Assembly: GCF_001429765.1 (NCBI RefSeq)
Contig: NZ_LMJB01000005.1
Location: 374,549-438,548, forward strand
Direction of reading: 5' to 3'
DNA from: Flavobacterium sp. Root901
GTDB taxonomy: Bacteria > Bacteroidota > Bacteroidia > Flavobacteriales > Flavobacteriaceae
DNA: 64,000 nt
Under the pieces are notes generated by a model. That model ran no database searches. It worked only from the letters and a program-made list of their open reading frames with translations, and was not told the origin of the DNA. Both the position numbers and the translations under genes were made by a program. How positions within the stretch are numbered: position 1 is the first letter of the stretch; each line of letters opens with the position of its first letter. Below are positions 60,906 to 64,000 of the stretch, piece after piece.

Positions 60906-61082
60906 TTATTTATGATAAAAATGATTAACGGATGAATGACCTGTTGGTTTATAATTTTCTGTGGTTTCGCAATCGCAGATTCTGTTTCCTGCAATTGTAA
61001 AATAAAGATACACACCAAAGCAAAACAGGCCAAGTGCTATAGAAAAGAGATTATTATATATAAAATCAGAAATTTTTTTCAT
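60906..61082 (-). CDS. 58-residue small membrane protein
   Basis: The frame MKKISDFIYNNLFSIALGLF continues CFGVYLYFTIAGNRICDC and ends with ENYKPTGHSSVNHFYHK. One transmembrane helix (about 13-33) is followed by a CDC pair and a tail with three His. It sits between DUF4178 (6-base gap) and DUF350 (11-base gap), so it is surely in the same operon. No family is recognised, and it is easily missed by annotation thresholds. Confidence 0.72.
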   Translation of the reverse strand: MKKISDFIYNNLFSIALGLFCFGVYLYFTIAGNRICDCETTENYKPTGHSSVNHFYHK

Positions 61083-61088
61083 AACTAT

Positions 61089-62321
61089 TTATTCGGTGAA
61101 AGTAGAATAAGAGCTGTCTGCCCATCTCTCTTTTTCAAAATTGTAACTATAAAATCTTATTATTAAATAAATGGTAATCAAAACAATAATAACAATCCAT
61201 ACATTTCTGCTAGAAGGTTCATTCCAAACAACATTAATACGCATTTCACTATTATTAACATCCTCAGGAGCTTTCATTGGTGTTATTAAAAGATGGTATT
61301 TGCCTGCTTTTACTCCACAAATATTAAACTCTTCAGAATTGCTTCCTTCCGTCCATGATTCTCCATCTGTATATCCGTAATAGTATTCTATGTCTTTGCT
61401 GGCATATATTTCTTCATTTGTTTGTTCGTTTATCAAAGCGACATTAATGTTTGCCCATGAATTATTAACATCCGTAGAAACCTTAATCGTAATTGGAGCC
61501 GAACCTCCATTTAGTACAAATGCATCGCTTGTAATTTCTTTGTTGTCGAATTCGCTGAATCGTATTGTTTTAGAAAATACATTCTGCTCAAACTGATCTT
61601 TATATATATACCAATTTGTGGTAATAATTAAGAGTGCCGTAAAACAAAAAATAACAGCCAGATCTTTAAGATTAAATTTTGCCGGCTGAATAACGCCTAC
61701 TCCATATTGATCTGGGAGGTTATTCTTTTTAAACGCTTTACTAATTTCCTTCTTTTTAATATATTCTCCATAAAAAGCCGTTTCAGCACCTTCCATATCT
61801 TCAATAGAAATCATATAAGGCGGCCTGATATATTCAACAACAGGAATTATTTTATTTTGCGGCAGTGCAAAATCAAAAAAACCTTCTGCATTTTCTATAA
61901 TGGCATTAGAATAATTATAAATATCGTAATCGAGGTTATTATGTTCTAAAGTTAAAGGATGTGACTTAACATTAAAAGTCTCTTCCATTTCTGTAAGCAG
62001 CATCCAATGTCCATCTGAAAGCGAAAGATAAATAAACTCACTTTTGTCATTTTGAAGTATAAACTCTGTCCATCGATATTCAGGATGCGTTTTTTTGAAT
62101 AATATACCCGTAACTTTATATTCGCTTCCTTTCAAAAAACCAACATCACCAACAGATAAGGGCTGATCAGCCACGACGCCTTTATATTGTGATCTTCGGC
62201 GAAAGCCATCTTCTTTATCACGAACATATAAACTGTGACAAACAGGACAAACAAAATTTATTACCTCAAAACCAACCTCTAATTCGGTTTCTGTATTACA
62301 ATCGTAACAAGGAATTTTCAT
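61089..62321 (-). CDS. DUF4178 protein with zinc ribbon and membrane helices
   Basis: The 410-residue protein starts with a zinc ribbon (CYDC ... CPVC, Cys5/8 and about 30/33). A DUF4178 domain (about 50-190) with SVGDVGFLKGSEYKVTGIL and YLSLSDGHWML follows, then a helix (about 220-240), an extracytoplasmic beta domain (about 245-380) and a C-terminal helix. Members occur beside DUF350 and polyamine genes. The gene is 3 bases after the AdoMet decarboxylase gene. Possibly it organises a membrane complex. Confidence 0.88.
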   Translation of the reverse strand: MKIPCYDCNTETELEVGFEVINFVCPVCHSLYVRDKEDGFRRRSQYKGVVADQPLSVGDVGFLKGSEYKVTGILFKKTHPEYRWTEFILQNDKSEFIYLSLSDGHWMLLTEMEETFNVKSHPLTLEHNNLDYDIYNYSNAIIENAEGFFDFALPQNKIIPVVEYIRPPYMISIEDMEGAETAFYGEYIKKKEISKAFKKNNLPDQYGVGVIQPAKFNLKDLAVIFCFTALLIITTNWYIYKDQFEQNVFSKTIRFSEFDNKEITSDAFVLNGGSAPITIKVSTDVNNSWANINVALINEQTNEEIYASKDIEYYYGYTDGESWTEGSNSEEFNICGVKAGKYHLLITPMKAPEDVNNSEMRINVVWNEPSSRNVWIVIIVLITIYLIIRFYSYNFEKERWADSSYSTFTE

Positions 62322-62324
62322 GCT

Positions 62325-62687
62325 TTATCGGTTAATTTCAAAATCTTTAATAATTTTTCCATCAAAATAAGTGATGTAATCGGCCATAACATTTCGTACT
62401 TTCTCTGAATTATCCTGAAGATAATTGCATAAATAAACATCTAATGTAAGCTGATTATATTCTGGCCAGGTATGTATGCAGATATGTGATTCTTTAAGGC
62501 AGAATGAAATTGTAAAACTATTGTTGTCAAAATCATGAACAACTACACCTACTTTTTCAAGTTCATATTTTTCTAAAATGGAATGTGTAATATCAACAAA
62601 CCTTGTACTGTTGGTGAGCTTCGAAATTTGATCGACATGTAAAGTAACCAGTTTATGCAATCCTGGCGAATAAGGGGGTAAATTCAT
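62325..62687 (-). CDS. speD: S-adenosylmethionine decarboxylase proenzyme
   Basis: The 120-residue enzyme is of the small SpeH type. It self-cleaves at Glu66-Ser67 in KESHICIHTWPEY to make a pyruvoyl group. Ser67, His72 and Cys87 have the spacing (5 and 20) of Bacillus SpeH (Ser63, His68, Cys83), so processing and decarboxylation should both work. It supplies decarboxylated AdoMet, the aminopropyl donor, for the synthase in the same operon. It is the first gene of the seven. Confidence 0.9.
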   Translation of the reverse strand: MNLPPYSPGLHKLVTLHVDQISKLTNSTRFVDITHSILEKYELEKVGVVVHDFDNNSFTISFCLKESHICIHTWPEYNQLTLDVYLCNYLQDNSEKVRNVMADYITYFDGKIIKDFEINR

Positions 62688-62818
62688 TAAAATTATATCA
62701 TTGACAATGGTGCCAAATATATAATAATTAAATTTAAAAACCTTTTTAGCGCTGGAAATCTATAGTACTTACTAATATGTTTTTATGGAATAATATTGGC
62801 TTTTATATGTCGCTGTTT

Positions 62819-63325
62819 TTACTTTACAGTCCATGTTTTATTATCAGATGTTGTAATAGATTGAATCAGATATCCTTTTAGAACTATCCTTTTTATAATA
62901 CTTGTATCGCAATTCTCTTTTCTCTCAAAAATATATTCTTTGTTTAATGATAATTCTTTTTCTGGAATAGTTCTATCATCAGAATTATCACATATACCAA
63001 AAGAAAGGACATCTAATTGTAGTGTATCTTCAACATATTTTCTAACAGACACATCAATATCGTCTGTTTTAAAACTAAACTTATAGCTTTTATAATGCTC
63101 GCAATCACGCACATTCATTGGTCCTTTAAAAGATGTCTTTATATAATCTTCAATTTTATCAACAAGAATTAGGCTGTCAATTTCATTTCCACTCGTTACC
63201 ATGATCTTTTTTTCGATTTTACCTAAATCAAAAACAGCTTTAGGAATTGGAGTCAAATGACATTCTCTTTCACAAGAAATTAAGATGAGTACTAAAAGAA
63301 TAAAAATTGAAATATTTGTTTTCAT
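62819..63325 (-). CDS. Lipoprotein of unknown function
   Basis: The 168 residues begin MKTNISIFILLVLILISC, a lipoprotein signal with Cys18. The mature part is charged, has several cysteines (C22, about C73, C110, C139), and ends in NKTWTVK. No domain is recognised. It is separated from the polyamine-linked operon by 131 AT-rich bases with no terminator, so it is uncertain whether it is part of it. Confidence 0.7.
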   Translation of the reverse strand: MKTNISIFILLVLILISCERECHLTPIPKAVFDLGKIEKKIMVTSGNEIDSLILVDKIEDYIKTSFKGPMNVRDCEHYKSYKFSFKTDDIDVSVRKYVEDTLQLDVLSFGICDNSDDRTIPEKELSLNKEYIFERKENCDTSIIKRIVLKGYLIQSITTSDNKTWTVK

Positions 63326-63395
63326 GTTATCGTTTGAATTTTTAGTAATCCCGTTATTTTTTATAAATTACTAAAATAGCTATATTTTTAAATCA

Positions 63396-63433
63396 AAAAA
63401 CCGCAATTTCTTTAAGACGAAATTGCGGCTTTA
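63396..63433 (-). terminator. Terminator after tRNA-Ser
   Basis: CCGCAATTTC (63401-63410) pairs with GAAATTGCGG (63419-63428), with As at 63395-63400 giving the U-tract for leftward transcripts. Confidence 0.82.
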
Positions 63434-63437
63434 TTCG

Positions 63438-63524
63438 CAGAGAGGAAGGGATTCGAACCCTCGATACAGTTACCCATATACTAGCTTTCCAGGCTAGCTC
63501 CTTCAACCACTCGGACACCTCTCT
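63438..63524 (-). tRNA. tRNA-Ser (anticodon GGA)
   Basis: An 87-base cloverleaf is encoded leftward. The acceptor AGAGAGG/CCTCTCT has seven pairs; the anticodon stem CTAGC/GCTAG encloses the loop CTGGAAA, so the anticodon is GGA and reads UCC and UCU. A long variable arm (class II), as expected of serine tRNAs, and the T-loop TTCGAAT are present. Discriminator G; CCA is not encoded. A terminator follows. Confidence 0.95.
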
Positions 63525-63585
63525 ATTTTGGTCTGCAAAGAACACAAAAAAAATCGAGTTTCAAAAATAAAATCTAAGATTAGTT

Positions 63586-64000
63586 TTAAATACTCTTTCT
63601 AAATTCTTCCATAAATAATTTTACGGCCTTTTTTTGATAGCCGCCAATAGTTAACATAAAAGATTCTCTTTTGGTTGCGACACCTGTAATTTGTATTGCC
63701 TTTAGCTGATCCCAGCCTTTTAAAGCCTTTTCTGCCACAATTGTCGCCCAATCGCTGTTCTCTACCATTTGCAGCAATGCATGTATAGAATGCAGTTCTA
63801 TGGAGATTTTAGGCTTCATATTAAATTTTTGAAATAACTCTTCGACGAACTCTCTCGAATTTGATCCTTTTCCGGGCAAGACCAAAGGAATTTCTTCTAT
63901 TTTCTTAAAGGCAATTTTATCCAAATCTGCTAAAGTGTGGTTCCTGGAAACTGCCAAAACCATATGCGACGTAAACAAAGGCACTTTTTGAATAGGCAGT
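63586..64000 (-). CDS. LysR-family regulator, C-terminal part
   Basis: The last 138 codons or so are present; the frame is open to the right edge (LPIQKVPLFTSHMVLAV...), so the start and DNA-binding domain lie outside. The segment matches the second half of a LysR substrate-binding domain: LVLPGKGSNSREFVEELFQK and the closing ATIVAEKALKGW. It is encoded leftward after tRNA-Ser. The regulated gene is not visible. Confidence 0.78.
   Translation of the reverse strand, partial: LPIQKVPLFTSHMVLAVSRNHTLADLDKIAFKKIEEIPLVLPGKGSNSREFVEELFQKFNMKPKISIELHSIHALLQMVENSDWATIVAEKALKGWDQLKAIQITGVATKRESFMLTIGGYQKKAVKLFMEEFRKSI

Noticed and set aside
1..64000. CRISPR array, prophage, insertion sequence or integron
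   Set aside because: No regularly spaced identical repeats, transposase, integrase or phage structural gene is visible; the repeats present are palindromic intergenic elements.

Overview
The window is a stretch of chromosome from a member of the Bacteroidetes, most probably the genus Flavobacterium. The evidence is an AT-rich genome, start codons preceded by A-rich tracts rather than Shine-Dalgarno sequences, many copies of the Bacteroidetes -7 promoter box TAnnTTTG, a fused MurF-alanine racemase, a DnaE with its own proofreading domain, an S16-RimM pair with an acidic S16 tail, a TonB-dependent receptor, and short word-iterated palindromes between genes. No plasmid, phage or insertion sequence is visible. 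Species cannot be named from this sequence.

Layout. 1-7.9 kb: the tail of an alkyltransferase-like protein, then a two-component system (kinase plus sigma-54 activator) divergent from a MacAB/FtsX-type ABC efflux operon that carries a sigma-54-like promoter and upstream dyads. 8-12.5 kb: a periplasmic L,D-transpeptidase, the iron-sulfur genes mrp and nifU-like, and a ferredoxin. 12.6-20 kb: an orphan immunity-type pair (SUKH, YcxB-like), asd, mscL, murF-alr and two envelope genes. 20-32.5 kb: a His-rich small protein with a TonB receptor, prolyl oligopeptidase, a Gfo/Idh oxidoreductase, an outer-membrane barrel protein and dnaE. 33-35 kb: an SDR/AraC pair. 35-40.5 kb: the leucine operon leuC-leuD-leuA/cimA-like-leuB, with a long 5' leader. 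40.6-43.7 kb: an RRM protein, a lipoprotein, rpsP-rimM and a tRNA methyltransferase.

43.7-51.5 kb is a peptide-export cassette. It has an HlyD adaptor, a C39 peptidase-ABC exporter, a VKOR-thioredoxin protein with a C39-like domain lacking cysteine, and two precursor peptides of 50 and 48 residues with double-glycine-type leaders. A membrane TPR-AraC regulator lies beside it, and a GC-rich structured RNA candidate with its own terminator lies just upstream of the exporter. The 50-residue precursor has two core cysteines, which fits the oxidase. I read the locus as a bacteriocin-like or signalling-peptide system.

51.6-56.5 kb holds catabolic genes: a glutaryl-CoA-type dehydrogenase, a DUF3050 protein, an SGNH hydrolase lipoprotein, and an AraC regulator with a nitrilase. 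56.5-62.7 kb is a very tight seven-gene leftward operon: AdoMet decarboxylase, DUF4178, a 58-residue membrane protein, DUF350, a membrane-fused spermidine synthase, an exported FAD oxidase and a His-rich polytopic membrane protein. It looks like a polyamine-linked envelope pathway of unknown product. The window ends with a lipoprotein, tRNA-Ser(GGA) and the 3' part of a LysR regulator.

Between genes there are at least eight long palindromes. Each is built from a different short word repeated on one arm and reverse-complemented on the other; they are the main unexplained DNA-level structure here.
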